Origin: Synechococcus sp. CC9311
Lineage (GTDB): Bacteria; Cyanobacteriota; Cyanobacteriia; PCC-6307; Cyanobiaceae
Length of the DNA stretch: 64,000 nt
Direction of reading: 5' to 3'
NCBI RefSeq assembly: GCF_000014585.1
Contig: NC_008319.1
Location: forward strand, 1,674,001-1,738,000
Both the position numbers and the translations under genes were made by a program. This document shows positions 27,498 to 37,008 of this stretch, in pieces (the stretch's first letter is position 1; every line of letters begins with the position of its first letter). The notes beneath the pieces were generated by a model. That model made no database searches and had not been told where the DNA came from. It saw only the letters and a program-made list of their open reading frames with translations.

Positions 27498-28304
27498 TCA
27501 TCCAGCAGCATCCCGCAGTTGCCTGCAAAATTCTCCGGCCTCTAGTGCGGCTTTCCCGGGCGCTGCAGCCGCAATACGTTTCACCAGAGCACTGCCAACA
27601 ATCGCACCATCAGCTCCCCACTGTTTCACTTGCAAAACTTGTTCAGGACCAGAAATACCAAACCCAACAGCCACCGGACCGCTGTTACAAGCCTTTAAAT
27701 CGCTCACCAAAGACGCCACGCGATCTTGGAGCTTCACGCGCTCTCCGGTCACACCGGTCACACTCACCAAATAAGTGAAACCACGGCTGGATTCAGCAAT
27801 TCGCTGCATCCGATTTTGTGGTGTTGTCGGTGCAACGAGAAGCACCAAATCCAATCCAAACGTCGCAGCCAAAGGCGACAATCTCTCGGCTTCCTCCAAA
27901 GGAAGATCAGGCACCACTAAGCCTGCAGCACCAGCAGCAGCAGCTTCAGCAAAAAAGCGCTCCGGCCCTCGATTGAGTAGCGGGTTGGTGTAAGTAAACA
28001 GAATCACAGGCATGCTGAGCTGATCTTTCAACCCAGCCAACATCTCGATCACTTTCGCTGGCGTGGTCTTTTGCTCCAAAGCCCGAAAAGCAGCAGCCTG
28101 AATCACAGGACCATCAGCCAGTGGATCGGTGTAAGGGATACCCAGCTCAACAATGTCAGCACCATTGGCTTGAAGGCTCAGAAGCACTTCAGCAGTTGCG
28201 CTCAAATCTGGATCCCCTGCCATCAAAAATGGCATCAATGCCATGCGTTGTTCCTGAGCCGTACGGGAGAAAACCGCTTCAATCCTCGAAAGTTGATCCG
28301 TCAC
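27498..28304 (-). CDS. trpA: Tryptophan synthase alpha chain
   Basis: 268 residues, full length. It cleaves indole-3-glycerol phosphate to indole. The motif [20 protein letters not shown] holds the catalytic Glu and Asp, and PDLPLEEA, the GVTG loop and [10 protein letters not shown] (phosphate site) follow in order. It is 28 bp downstream of the DUF3007 gene and may share a message with ndhL and DUF3007. trpB is not in view. Confidence 0.97.
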   Translation of the reverse strand: MTDQLSRIEAVFSRTAQEQRMALMPFLMAGDPDLSATAEVLLSLQANGADIVELGIPYTDPLADGPVIQAAAFRALEQKTTPAKVIEMLAGLKDQLSMPVILFTYTNPLLNRGPERFFAEAAAAGAAGLVVPDLPLEEAERLSPLAATFGLDLVLLVAPTTPQNRMQRIAESSRGFTYLVSVTGVTGERVKLQDRVASLVSDLKACNSGPVAVGFGISGPEQVLQVKQWGADGAIVGSALVKRIAAAAPGKAALEAGEFCRQLRDAAG

Positions 28305-28332
28305 AGAAAGCAGATGGTCTGATTAACGGAGC

Positions 28333-28680
28333 CTACGGTTTTGTGGTCTGTTCTGATTCGGACTCATCCAAATTGAGAGATGCGAGCAAGGCTTGCTGCT
28401 CATCAGGGCTTAAGGCATCAAAACGAGCCTGAAGCTGCTCCGTTGTGAGTTGGTCGTATTCCTTTCGGTAGCGGCGTCGCTGCTGCATGTACGTCATCTG
28501 TCCAGTCACAACCCTGAAGAGGTAGGAGCCTGTCCAACCCACAACAATCACCACCAACACAGCTTCAGCAGCGATTCCTGCTGAAAACCCCTCAAATCCT
28601 GCAGCCTTAAACAGCCAAAAACCAACACCCCCAGCAAGTAAGAGACCCAGACCAAGCTTGAGAACACCTGCACGCGTCAA
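28333..28680 (-). CDS. DUF3007 membrane protein
   Basis: 115 residues. Two adjacent hydrophobic helices (about 8-26 and 36-56) are followed by a basic-acidic helical tail: MTYMQQRRRYRKEYDQL and a LSPDEQQALL segment. This matches DUF3007, found next to ndhL in many cyanobacteria. It starts 5 bp after ndhL. A link to the NDH-1 complex is an inference from position only. Confidence 0.8.
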   Translation of the reverse strand: MTRAGVLKLGLGLLLAGGVGFWLFKAAGFEGFSAGIAAEAVLVVIVVGWTGSYLFRVVTGQMTYMQQRRRYRKEYDQLTTEQLQARFDALSPDEQQALLASLNLDESESEQTTKP

Positions 28681-28685
28681 TGGAC

Positions 28686-28937
28686 TTAAACCTCCCCTTG
28701 GCCACTGAGGCGGAGATTAAGGAATGGTGCGAACACAATCATTCCTGGGAAGAAGAAGAACACCAGCCCGTACACAGAGAAGCGCTCAATCTTCCCCATC
28801 ACATGCCAGCGCCAATTCATCCAAAAGAAGAGTAAGAGTGGCATCACAACTAGGTAGAGGCCACCCAAAGCCACATAGCCACCGATCACAAGCAGCGTGT
28901 CTAAGGAGACCGAAGACAGAAGATTCTCGATGGACAC
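28686..28937 (-). CDS. ndhL: NAD(P)H-quinone oxidoreductase subunit L
   Basis: 83 residues with two membrane helices (about 13-39 and 52-71), the [13 protein letters not shown] loop between them and a short polar end. This is the pattern of NdhL, a cyanobacteria/chloroplast-specific subunit of the NDH-1 complex used in cyclic electron flow and CO2 uptake. The order ndhL-DUF3007-trpA on the minus strand is close to that in other Synechococcus. Confidence 0.9.
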   Translation of the reverse strand: MSIENLLSSVSLDTLLVIGGYVALGGLYLVVMPLLLFFWMNWRWHVMGKIERFSVYGLVFFFFPGMIVFAPFLNLRLSGQGEV

Positions 28938-28994
28938 AGAAGACGACCTGGTTGGAGTGAATCTAAGATGTCGGAGCGAGCTTGCATGGCACGC

Positions 28995-29080
28995 GGGGGC
29001 GTGGCGGAATCGGTAGACGCACGCGACTTAAAATCGTTTGGGATGAAAATCCTGTGGGGGTTCAAGTCCCCCCGCCCCCA
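28995..29080 (+). tRNA. tRNA-Leu (UAA)
   Basis: 86 bases. The acceptor arms GGGGGCG (28995-29001) and CGCCCCC (29073-29079) pair fully, with discriminator A at 29080. Anticodon TAA is at 29029-29031 in a CTTAAAA loop. The long variable arm and the GGTTCAAGTCC T-loop (class II) fit leucine. CCA is not encoded, and the gene is uninterrupted, so it lacks the group I intron seen in many cyanobacterial tRNA-Leu(UAA) genes. Confidence 0.95.
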
Positions 29081-29147
29081 TTAGGTCTGACGTGGTCAAG
29101 GCCGAGCACACTTCCTAATTTGAGAGCTCGCACCGATCGGTCGAGTG

Positions 29148-31865
29148 ATGTCCAGTTCCGCCAACGCGCTCTCGACCCAAAAGCGGGAAGAACCGCCTCA
29201 TGAGATCCATCGCTGCAAAGAGCGTGAGTCTGGGAAGGTCGCATGGAATTTATGGGGGACCTACCTCAGCGACCGTCAATGGGGCACCGTTCGGGAGGAT
29301 TATTCCGCTGACGGCAATGCATGGGAGTCATTTCCCTTCGATCAGAGCCACCTACGCACCTACCGCTGGGGAGAGGATGGCTTACTGGGATTGAGCGACG
29401 TTGAGGGATTGGTCTGCTTCGCGCCTGCACTTTGGAACGGTCAGGATCCAATTCTCAAGGAACGATTGTTCGGTCTCGGGAATCCCGAAGGCAATCACGG
29501 TGAAGACATCAAGGACACGATGTATCACTTGGCAGGAACACCAACCTGCAGTTACGCAAAAGCCCTTTATCGCTACCCACAAGCAGCATTTCCCTATCAA
29601 CATCTTCGTGATGAAAACAGGCGTCGCTCCCGCGACGAAAAAGAATATGAGCTGGTCGATACAGGAATCTTTTCAGACAATCGCTTTTTCGACATGGAAG
29701 TCGAATATGCAAAAGCTGATGCCGAAGACATCTTCATTCGACTCACCATCACAAATCAAAGTGATGAATCATCCGAATTACATCTCTTACCTAGCCTTTG
29801 GTACCGCAACACCTGGTCCTGGGGAGATCGTGAGGCCAGTCGGCCAAGCCTGCATCTCCAAGGAAACAGTTTGATATCGGAGGCCATCGATGGCCTTGAT
29901 GCTTACGAACTGAACTGCAGTGAAAAGGGCACGTGGCTTTTCACAGAAAATGAAACCAATACTCAGGCTCTCTGGGGCAAAACCCTGACTCAGCCATACG
30001 TCAAAGATGCCTTCAACCGCTATCTAATCAACGGGGAAAAGAACGCCGTCAATCCAGCTCAGTGTGGCAGCAAAGCTGCTCTTCACCTCCATCACACTCT
30101 CGCCGCAGGAGAGTCTTGGGTTGTGCATTTACGACTATGTCGACGAAGCCACCAAGCAACTAACCAAACGCTCCCAATCTCTGCCGCAGAGAGCACACGT
30201 TTGGTTGAGATGCGATACCTGGAATGGAAGCATCACCAGCAATGGATTGCTCCAGGCCTCAACGACGAAGACCGTGCCATCCACTCCGCTGCAGGAGCAG
30301 GGTTGTTCTGGTGCAGAAAGTTTTACAACTGGAATGTCAGTCGCTGGCTAAGAGGAGACAACAACTCAACTCGACCCCCAAAACAACGCTGGCACACAGA
30401 AAACGCTTACTGGAAAACATTGCGCGCTAAAAATATTATTTCCATGCCAGATTGCTGGGAATACCCCTATTTCTGCCAATGGGATTTAATGTTTCATGCC
30501 GTAGCTTTTGCAGAGTTTGATGCTGCTGAAGCGAAGCAACAATGTCGAATGCTCAGACAGGCCTATTACACAGCAACAAATGGTCAATCCCCGGCCTACG
30601 AATGGGCACTTTCTGATGCCAATCCACCCATTGGTGCATGGGCAGCCCTACGAATCTTTCAGATCAGCCGCCGCCACACAGGAGAAGGAGACTATGCCTT
30701 CTTAAGGGCAAGCCTCCGAGAGTTGTTGCTCGAATATGGCTGGTGGACAAACAGAACCGATCGCAACGGAGACAACCTATTTGAGGGGGGGTTCCTAGGC
30801 CTCGACAATATTGCCATCTTCGATCGACGCTATCCTCTTAAAGACGGAAGTCGCATCGAACAATCAGACGGTACGGCCTGGATGGGGCTACTTAGCCTTA
30901 ACTTGCTAAAAACAACGGTGATTCTTGCAGAAGAAGATCGCGAGGAATATATCGAACTATGCTCACGTTTTGTTCGCGATTTTACTCGTCTAACTTATTC
31001 CCTAAATAGTTCTGTTGGCCGAGGATTTGTCAATTGGGATGATGAAGATGGTTTTTATTATGACGTTCTCAAGCGCCCTGATGGCTCTACTGATTATCTG
31101 CGTACTAGATCGATTAGTGGTCTGATCCCACTTTTAGCTGTCAATAGCTTTGCCGCCAGCAGCGTAAAAGCAATTCCTTCTCTAGATGTTGGTCTACAAC
31201 TCGCCCAGCTCGAAGAAGAACGGGGAGCACCTTTCGATGCAATCAGCCACCTTGGTTCCTGGAATCACGATCGCATTTTATTCTCCATCGTTCCACCTGA
31301 AAGGCTTAGGCGCATTCTTAAACGCGTTTTCGACGAAGAAGAATTCCTTTCCCCTTATGGAATCAGAAGCCTATCCAAAGCCTATGAAAACAACCCATAT
31401 TCATATCAACAGGGCGATGACTATGCTTCGATTAGCTACAGCCCCGCAGACAGTCCCGTAGCAATGTTCGGTGGAAATTCGAATTGGCGTGGTCCAGTGT
31501 GGATGCCAATTAATTTTCTATTAATTGAGGCTCTTCAAAAATTTGGGCACTTTTTTGGCGATGATTTCACAATGGAGTTCCCAACAGGTTCTGGACAAGA
31601 AATGAACCTCTGGGAAATTTCTCTTGAGCTAGAGAAGCGTCTTATTGGAATATTCAGACGGGATGAAAACCAACACAGAGCATTCAATGGTGATGTTGAA
31701 CTCTTCCAAAATGACCCCCTCTGGCGCGATTTATTCCTATTCAATGAATACTTTCATGGCTGCAATGGATCAGGGATTGGAGCAAGTCACCAAACAGGCT
31801 GGACCGCAATCGTCGCGAAAATGATAACGCAACTTCAGCGTTGGCAACCCAACAAGGAAAGCTGA
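29148..31865 (+). CDS. GH63-like glucosidase (MGH1-type glycoside hydrolase)
   Basis: 905 residues from ATG 29148 (a GTG precedes it). The N-terminal beta-sandwich carries LSDRQWGTVREDYSADGNAWE and ERLFGLGNPEGNHGEDIKD, and the C-terminal (alpha/alpha)6 barrel carries EYPYFCQWDLMFHAVAF, FEGGFLGLDNI and GNSNWRGPVWMPINF. This arrangement is that of bacterial GH63-like inverting alpha-glucosidases. There is no signal peptide, so it is probably cytoplasmic. Substrate could be a glucosylated compatible solute or an oligosaccharide. A GMC oxidoreductase follows 51 bp on. Confidence 0.82.
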   Translation: MSSSANALSTQKREEPPHEIHRCKERESGKVAWNLWGTYLSDRQWGTVREDYSADGNAWESFPFDQSHLRTYRWGEDGLLGLSDVEGLVCFAPALWNGQDPILKERLFGLGNPEGNHGEDIKDTMYHLAGTPTCSYAKALYRYPQAAFPYQHLRDENRRRSRDEKEYELVDTGIFSDNRFFDMEVEYAKADAEDIFIRLTITNQSDESSELHLLPSLWYRNTWSWGDREASRPSLHLQGNSLISEAIDGLDAYELNCSEKGTWLFTENETNTQALWGKTLTQPYVKDAFNRYLINGEKNAVNPAQCGSKAALHLHHTLAAGESWVVHLRLCRRSHQATNQTLPISAAESTRLVEMRYLEWKHHQQWIAPGLNDEDRAIHSAAGAGLFWCRKFYNWNVSRWLRGDNNSTRPPKQRWHTENAYWKTLRAKNIISMPDCWEYPYFCQWDLMFHAVAFAEFDAAEAKQQCRMLRQAYYTATNGQSPAYEWALSDANPPIGAWAALRIFQISRRHTGEGDYAFLRASLRELLLEYGWWTNRTDRNGDNLFEGGFLGLDNIAIFDRRYPLKDGSRIEQSDGTAWMGLLSLNLLKTTVILAEEDREEYIELCSRFVRDFTRLTYSLNSSVGRGFVNWDDEDGFYYDVLKRPDGSTDYLRTRSISGLIPLLAVNSFAASSVKAIPSLDVGLQLAQLEEERGAPFDAISHLGSWNHDRILFSIVPPERLRRILKRVFDEEEFLSPYGIRSLSKAYENNPYSYQQGDDYASISYSPADSPVAMFGGNSNWRGPVWMPINFLLIEALQKFGHFFGDDFTMEFPTGSGQEMNLWEISLELEKRLIGIFRRDENQHRAFNGDVELFQNDPLWRDLFLFNEYFHGCNGSGIGASHQTGWTAIVAKMITQLQRWQPNKES

Positions 31866-31916
31866 CGCAACGCACCAATCTGACTACCTTGAAAATGATT
31901 TTCCCAGATCAAGATC

Positions 31917-33518
31917 ATGGTTTGCTCCACCCGATCGACTGCGCGCTGTACGTCGATCGAACCTCAAGGAGAAGACTTTGACGTTGTGATCATCGGAAGT
32001 GGTGCTGGGGGTGGAACTCTGGCCAGGGCACTTGCCGATTCAGGCCATTCGATTCTGATCCTCGAACGAGGCGGATGGCTGCCAAGAGAACCTCAAAATT
32101 GGGATCCGGTTGAAGTGTTCCAAAACGATCGTTATGTCTCCAAGGATCTTTGGGAAGACAAAGAGGGAACATCCTTCCAACCAGGAAGCCATTACTTCGT
32201 AGGTGGTGCTTCAAAAATGTATGGAGCTGCTCACTTCAGGCTGCGTGAGCGTGACTTTGAATCGGTGATGCATGTGGATGGAGAGTCACCGGAATGGCCA
32301 ATCAAATATGACGTTTTTGAACCCTATTACCGCAAAGCAGAAGAGTGGTATCACGTGCATGGACTGAGGGGCGAAGACCCGTTTGAACCCCCTACATCAT
32401 CTCCTTACCCCTACGCACCGATTAGTCATGAACCACGAATGCAAAAGCTGGTCGATGACCTTCGATCTGCAGGACTAAGACCTTTTCATCAGCCCACAGG
32501 TGTTGCTCTCAACGAAACATCGCCAGCATTTAGTGACTGCGTGCGCTGTAACCGCTGCGATGGTTTTCCCTGTTTGGTGCATGCCAAAGGGGATGCTGAA
32601 GTCATGGGAGTGAGGCCAGCACTCGTTCATGACAACGTTTTTCTCCTAACCAATGCTGAGGTTGTTCGGCTCAACACCAACTCCACGGGACGTGAGGTTA
32701 GTGAAATAGTTGTGAATCACGAAGGCAAAGAACGGCGTTTCAAGGGAAGCATCGTTGTGGTCTCTGCAGGTGCCGCGAATTCTGCTCGTCTGCTTTTAAT
32801 GTCGGCTAATGAGGCGCACCCCCACGGATTAGCCAACAGCTCGGATCAGGTAGGAAGGAACTATATGTATCACAACTGCAAAGCAGTTGTGGCCTTAGCG
32901 CATGAGCCAAATCACACGGTGTTTCAAAAAACGGTAGCCATCAATGACTGGTACTTCGGAGACAACGATTTTGATTTTCCAATGGGTCATGTGCAAATGA
33001 CGGGCAAAACCAATGGGGCCATGATGAAAGGATATAAACCACGACTTACGGCCTTAGCCCCAACTTGGAGCATGGACAAACTCGCAGAGCATTCCCTGGA
33101 TTTTTGGATGCAAACAGAGGATCTACCTCGGTCATCCAATCGCGTCACAGTTAATCGTGAAGGGAAAATCCACCTGAACTACACCTCAACTAATAATCAA
33201 GCATCTCAGGAGTTAATCTCAAGGCTAGAAGGATTACTAGACAAGCTGTACCTAAATAATCACTTAGCAGAAAGGCAGGTGTACTTTGCATCAGCCATGG
33301 AGCTTGCTGCAGTAGGCCATCAATGCGGCACCTGTCGTTTTGGTCAAGACCCAAAGACCTCTGTTCTAGATCTGAATTGCCGCACTCATGATGTCGACAA
33401 CCTTTACGTTGTTGATACCAGCTTCTTTCCCAGCAGCGCAGCGGTGAATCCATCTCTCACCGCTATCGCCAATGCAATCCGCATCAGCGATCACCTGCGT
33501 GAGCGACTCAACGGTTAA
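31917..33518 (+). CDS. GMC-family flavin oxidoreductase with Cys cluster
   Basis: 533 residues. The FAD motif VVIIGSGAGGGTLARAL is near 23-39, the GMC block HYFVGGASKMYGAAH near 92-106, and the C-terminal VDTSFFPSSAAVNPSLT motif closes the FAD site. Between them sits C208-x2-C211-x2-C214-x4-C219 followed by AKGD, a cysteine group seen in a subset of bacterial GMC dehydrogenases; whether it binds a cluster is not known. The substrate may be a sugar or polyol. It follows the GH63-like gene by 51 bp and is convergent with the DoxX gene (4 bases shared). Confidence 0.85.
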   Translation: MVCSTRSTARCTSIEPQGEDFDVVIIGSGAGGGTLARALADSGHSILILERGGWLPREPQNWDPVEVFQNDRYVSKDLWEDKEGTSFQPGSHYFVGGASKMYGAAHFRLRERDFESVMHVDGESPEWPIKYDVFEPYYRKAEEWYHVHGLRGEDPFEPPTSSPYPYAPISHEPRMQKLVDDLRSAGLRPFHQPTGVALNETSPAFSDCVRCNRCDGFPCLVHAKGDAEVMGVRPALVHDNVFLLTNAEVVRLNTNSTGREVSEIVVNHEGKERRFKGSIVVVSAGAANSARLLLMSANEAHPHGLANSSDQVGRNYMYHNCKAVVALAHEPNHTVFQKTVAINDWYFGDNDFDFPMGHVQMTGKTNGAMMKGYKPRLTALAPTWSMDKLAEHSLDFWMQTEDLPRSSNRVTVNREGKIHLNYTSTNNQASQELISRLEGLLDKLYLNNHLAERQVYFASAMELAAVGHQCGTCRFGQDPKTSVLDLNCRTHDVDNLYVVDTSFFPSSAAVNPSLTAIANAIRISDHLRERLNG

Positions 33519-34006
33519 GCCAGAAACTGTTGCAAACGTGGAGCAACCCAAAGAAGATCAACACTGATTGGCCCTCCACCTGAAGTGATCAAAACTGAAC
33601 ACATCACCACATACATCGCGGCTTTTTCCCAACTGGGAGGCTCTCCAACTCCCATAGGGCCTGCGTAATCTCCCTGCGGGATTTGAAAGGGATCGGGTGC
33701 GATAAAGGGAAATCCATTGAGAAGCTCCAAGACAACGGCATAAAGCATCGACACAGCAATGGCCATCGCCGCTAATGGCGTGAGGAACCCAATCACTAAA
33801 GCAATGCCTCCGGCCCACATCGAAAAGGCCGAAAGAAAACAGAGCCAAGCGGGAGTTTTCATTGCATCAGCCCAAAGGCCAAGGTTGCTTAATTTCGTCC
33901 AGCCATGACGAATGAAAACCAAACCGGTAAAAAGGCGCAGCAAGATCAAACCACTGGATGCAAACCCCAAAGAGGAATCAGGAACCAAAAGAGAAACAAC
34001 GTCCAT
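33515..34006 (-). CDS. DoxX-family membrane protein
   Basis: 163 residues from ATG 34006; a TTG at 34027 adds seven residues. Four hydrophobic helices (about 16-36, 54-75, 78-98, 126-148) with LRLFTGLVFIRHGWTKLSN near the start match DoxX, a family that includes subunits of thiosulfate:quinone oxidoreductase and many uncharacterised proteins. Its last four bases overlap the GMC gene, and it lies 49 bp after the VOC gene on the same strand. Confidence 0.78.
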   Translation of the reverse strand: MDVVSLLVPDSSLGFASSGLILLRLFTGLVFIRHGWTKLSNLGLWADAMKTPAWLCFLSAFSMWAGGIALVIGFLTPLAAMAIAVSMLYAVVLELLNGFPFIAPDPFQIPQGDYAGPMGVGEPPSWEKAAMYVVMCSVLITSGGGPISVDLLWVAPRLQQFLA

Positions 34007-34055
34007 GAGTTTCACCACGATGCACAAACATTAGAAACAGTTGTCGTTGTAGTCA

Positions 34056-34886
34056 TCAAGGATGAAGCCATAGGCGATGACCATCAGGATCCACCAACAA
34101 TTGACCTGTCGCCAAGGTGGCGTCCTTTACCAGAATCTGAGCATAAAGAGCATCATGAGGCTGCAAATCAATGGAGGACGGTCCTATCGGTTCAGGCTGC
34201 ACGTAACGAAGAAACTCAACTCCACAACCAGACCTTCCTCCAACTCCATGAATCACAACCTCAGCGGAGTCCAAATCATCTAGCCGTTGCTGCTCCACAC
34301 CCTGGTTATAAGAGGCGTATCGCAACTCCAATCCCATCTCGCAAATATAGAAACGCAGGCTCCGATCCGAATCAGCAACTGCGATTGCACTGTGATCAAG
34401 CCCCTGAAATAAAGACTCGCCTGATTGATGCCAACGGGGATCGCCCATCCCCTCTGGGAAAAACAATAGTTCCATCGCATGGCCGCAAGCATTTCGGAAT
34501 TTCCAAGCTCCAACCCCATTCGGCAGATATTGAGGTGCAGCAGAAATGGGGGTCACAAAAGGCGCCAATTTCTCAACAGCCCTCAGCAAATCCCGCACCA
34601 CTATCGCGACATGTTGAAACCACAGCGTGTTCGACGGTCCTGGATCCACCTTGTGGCGTGGCGGTGCATCAGGGAAGTGAATGATTTCTATGCGCTCATG
34701 GCCCAACAAAAAAGGAGTGATCTCTGCCCGACCGGCGCTCGGTCCAAAACGCTGCGCAGCGGCCTCTTTCTCGAGACATTGCCGAGGTTGCGCTACAGCT
34801 CCGAGAGCATCGAGAAGGGGTGCTAGCGCTTCAGATTGAGGGGCTGAAAACGCCACACCCTCGATACGTCCAGATTGTGAAACCAT
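34056..34886 (-). CDS. Two-domain VOC (glyoxalase/dioxygenase-like) protein
   Basis: 276 residues. Two vicinal-oxygen-chelate halves are visible: the first (about 5-140) with LWFQHVAIVVRDLLRAVEKL and AMELLFFPEG, the second (about 160-275) with LDHSAIAVADSDRSLRFY, VEFLRYVQ and a final DPDGHRLWL. Conserved His and Glu at metal-site positions (QHVA, MELL, DHSA, VEFL) suggest a metal enzyme, perhaps a dioxygenase or lyase. The reaction is not known. It is divergent from the SDR gene. Confidence 0.72.
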   Translation of the reverse strand: MVSQSGRIEGVAFSAPQSEALAPLLDALGAVAQPRQCLEKEAAAQRFGPSAGRAEITPFLLGHERIEIIHFPDAPPRHKVDPGPSNTLWFQHVAIVVRDLLRAVEKLAPFVTPISAAPQYLPNGVGAWKFRNACGHAMELLFFPEGMGDPRWHQSGESLFQGLDHSAIAVADSDRSLRFYICEMGLELRYASYNQGVEQQRLDDLDSAEVVIHGVGGRSGCGVEFLRYVQPEPIGPSSIDLQPHDALYAQILVKDATLATGQLLVDPDGHRLWLHP

Positions 34887-34989
34887 CTATTTTCCTGGAA
34901 ACCTTTGTCTGTTGATAGCAACAAGGCTTACCGATTAACTGCCAGGACTGACAAAAGCGGCTAATTGAAGAGGAGATCTCAAAAGAGCC

Positions 34990-35787
34990 ATGACTCAGGT
35001 TCCCCACGCTTTAGCTTCCCTCTGTCTTCAGAACAAAGTCATTGTTGTCACTGGCGGAAATTCCGGCATTGGTAAAGCAATTGTTGAAGTGGTGGGAAGC
35101 CTGGGCGCCAAAGTTGTGATCGACTACCGCTCTCATCCTGAGCGGACTGAGGAATTGATCGAAGAAGTGGGCGAACTCGGTGGTCAATCGATTGGTGTTC
35201 AGGCTGATGTCAGCAAGCTCGTGGATCTACAACACTTAATCGATACCGCTGTACAAACATTCGGAAAGATTGATGTGATGGTAAACAATGCTGGTATCGA
35301 AACGCGTACATCGATTCTGGACACCTCTCCAGACGACTTTGACAAAGTCATGAATGTCAATTTACGCGGTGTTTTCTTCGCTACTCAATACGCAGCCAAA
35401 CAGATGATTAGCCAAGGAAGTGGTGGCCGAATCATCAACATCTCTTCAGTCCATGAAGATTGGCCTATGCCGAATAACACCCCATACTGCGTAGCCAAAG
35501 GCGGCGTTCGCATGCTCACACGCACGGCTGGAGTGGAACTCGCAGGCAAAGGCGTCTCCATCGTGAATGTAGGCCCCGGAGCAGTTGCAACGCCTATTAA
35601 TGACTCCACCATGAACGATCCAGAATTATTAGCCAAATTGAATGCAGCCATCCCGATTGGGCGTATGGCACAGCCAGCGGAAATCGCTTCAGTTGTTGCC
35701 TTTTTAGCCGGGAATGGAGCCAGCTACATGACAGCCACTAGCGTGTTCGCTGACGGCGGCATCATGATGAGCAGCCCTGGGCTCTGA
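34990..35787 (+). CDS. SDR-family glucose 1-dehydrogenase-like protein
   Basis: 265 residues. The classical SDR signs are all present: TGGNSGIG (21-28), NNAG (99-102), Ser152/Ser153, Tyr166 and Lys170 (Y-x3-K), and a C-terminal FADGGIMM. The HEDWPMPNNTPYCVAK stretch is characteristic of bacterial glucose 1-dehydrogenases. It would oxidise glucose (or a related sugar) to the lactone with NAD(P). A strong ribosome site GAGGAGA is at 34970-34976. Convergent SMP-30 lactonase lies 262 bp on. Confidence 0.85.
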   Translation: MTQVPHALASLCLQNKVIVVTGGNSGIGKAIVEVVGSLGAKVVIDYRSHPERTEELIEEVGELGGQSIGVQADVSKLVDLQHLIDTAVQTFGKIDVMVNNAGIETRTSILDTSPDDFDKVMNVNLRGVFFATQYAAKQMISQGSGGRIINISSVHEDWPMPNNTPYCVAKGGVRMLTRTAGVELAGKGVSIVNVGPGAVATPINDSTMNDPELLAKLNAAIPIGRMAQPAEIASVVAFLAGNGASYMTATSVFADGGIMMSSPGL

Positions 35788-35830
35788 TCTCGAAACCTTC
35801 GCAGTTCATCATTTGCATCGGATCAGGTCC

Positions 35831-35865
35831 ACTGAATGGACATCTTCCAAAGATGTCCATTCAGT
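35831..35865. terminator. Bidirectional hairpin between SDR and lactonase genes
   Basis: A perfect 16-pair inverted repeat, ACTGAATGGACATCTT (35831-35846) and AAGATGTCCATTCAGT (35850-35865), with a three-base loop. It lies 44 bases after the SDR stop, between convergent genes. There is no T run on either strand, so it may block transcription or protect 3' ends rather than act as a classic intrinsic terminator. Confidence 0.6.
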
Positions 35866-36049
35866 TCCATGCCGGCAGCAAGGGGCTCGAGGGGATCCGA
35901 CGAAAGCGTCAAAGTGGCTGATGCCTGATGCACCAGGATGACTACAGAACTGAACTAAAACCCCATCGTCTCCCCTATGCAGCAACTTGTTGAGTAATAC
36001 CTCCAGCTGAGAATTGCTGTTCATGGGATCGAAAGTTGCCCTTGATTCA

Positions 36050-36997
36050 TTAGGACAGAGCAGGGTGCTGCAGCCCCCTCGTGTTGACATAGATGGAATA
36101 CATGGTGTCCCAGCTGCACAAAAACAGCCGATTTCCATTCACACCACCGAAGCACAGGTTGCCGACCAGACGTGGTGTAGCAATCCGGCCCAGCAAAGTG
36201 CCATCTGGAGCAATGCAATGGACCCCGTTACCAGCACTGCTCCAGACATTGCCGATAGCGTCCACTCGAATTCCATCGGCATTGCCATTGTTAACTCGGT
36301 GGAAATCCCGGCGGCCGGAGAGCTTCGAACCGCCTTCCTCAACGTCGAACAGGTGAATCAGGTGATCCGGGGTCGAATCATCCGGGGCACATGTATCGAC
36401 GACATAAAGCATCGACTCATCAGGTGAAAAGGCAAGCCCATTTGGCCCTTTCACCTCGTCTGGAGAAGTCATGGCCTGGAGTGAGCGATCCGCCGGATCA
36501 AAGCGATAAATCACTGCTGGCTGAAATGAGTGCCGACGCCCTCCTTCGAAATCATTGACCAGCCCATAGAGAGGATCACTGAACCAGACAGTGCCATCAC
36601 TCTTGACCACAACATCATTGGGAGTGTTTAAAGGCTGGCCCTGATGAGAGTCCACTAACGAAACAACCTGACCGTTGTGTTCTGTTCGCAGCAAAGCACG
36701 ATGACCATGGCTGCAAGTCAGTAACCGTCCCTGACGATCCCTTGTTTGCCCATTAGGAAAGCCAGCGGAATGTCGAAAAATACGGAGACCATCGCTTTCA
36801 TCCCAAGACAAAATGCGATCGTTTGGGATGTCAGACACCAGTAGCCGCTGCTGATCACCGAACCACACCGGCCCCTCCAGCCACCGGCAACCGTCGAACA
36901 GTTTCTCCAACTGTGCGTTGAACAACACCAATGAGTGAAATCGAGGATCGACCACTTCGACACTGGTATCAACAAACTCACTGCGATACACGCTCAT
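36050..36997 (-). CDS. SMP-30/gluconolactonase-like protein
   Basis: 315 residues from ATG 36997 (the open frame reaches 37042 but overlaps the cupin gene). Beta-propeller signs: EGPVWFGDQQRLLVSDIPNDRI, PNGQTRDRQGRLLTC, NTPNDVVVKSDGTVWFSDPLYG and VKGPNGLAFSPDE, with NADGIRVDAIGNVW near the end. Glu, Asn and Asp at the metal positions of the family (LEGP, TPNDV, VVDT) are kept. Such enzymes open sugar lactones. Its place opposite a glucose-dehydrogenase-like SDR fits conversion of gluconolactone to gluconate. Confidence 0.85.
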   Translation of the reverse strand: MSVYRSEFVDTSVEVVDPRFHSLVLFNAQLEKLFDGCRWLEGPVWFGDQQRLLVSDIPNDRILSWDESDGLRIFRHSAGFPNGQTRDRQGRLLTCSHGHRALLRTEHNGQVVSLVDSHQGQPLNTPNDVVVKSDGTVWFSDPLYGLVNDFEGGRRHSFQPAVIYRFDPADRSLQAMTSPDEVKGPNGLAFSPDESMLYVVDTCAPDDSTPDHLIHLFDVEEGGSKLSGRRDFHRVNNGNADGIRVDAIGNVWSSAGNGVHCIAPDGTLLGRIATPRLVGNLCFGGVNGNRLFLCSWDTMYSIYVNTRGLQHPALS

Positions 36998-37008
36998 TGT
37001 TTGTCCTT

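Noticed and set aside
33905-34684. Plus-strand frame of 259 codons
   Set aside because: Antisense to the VOC and DoxX genes; composition is a mirror of their codons, rich in His/Gln/Pro/Arg.
35809-36138. Minus-strand frame of 109 codons at the end of the SMP-30 gene
   Set aside because: Mostly another frame of the lactonase gene; the part outside it reads through the hairpin and has no family signs.
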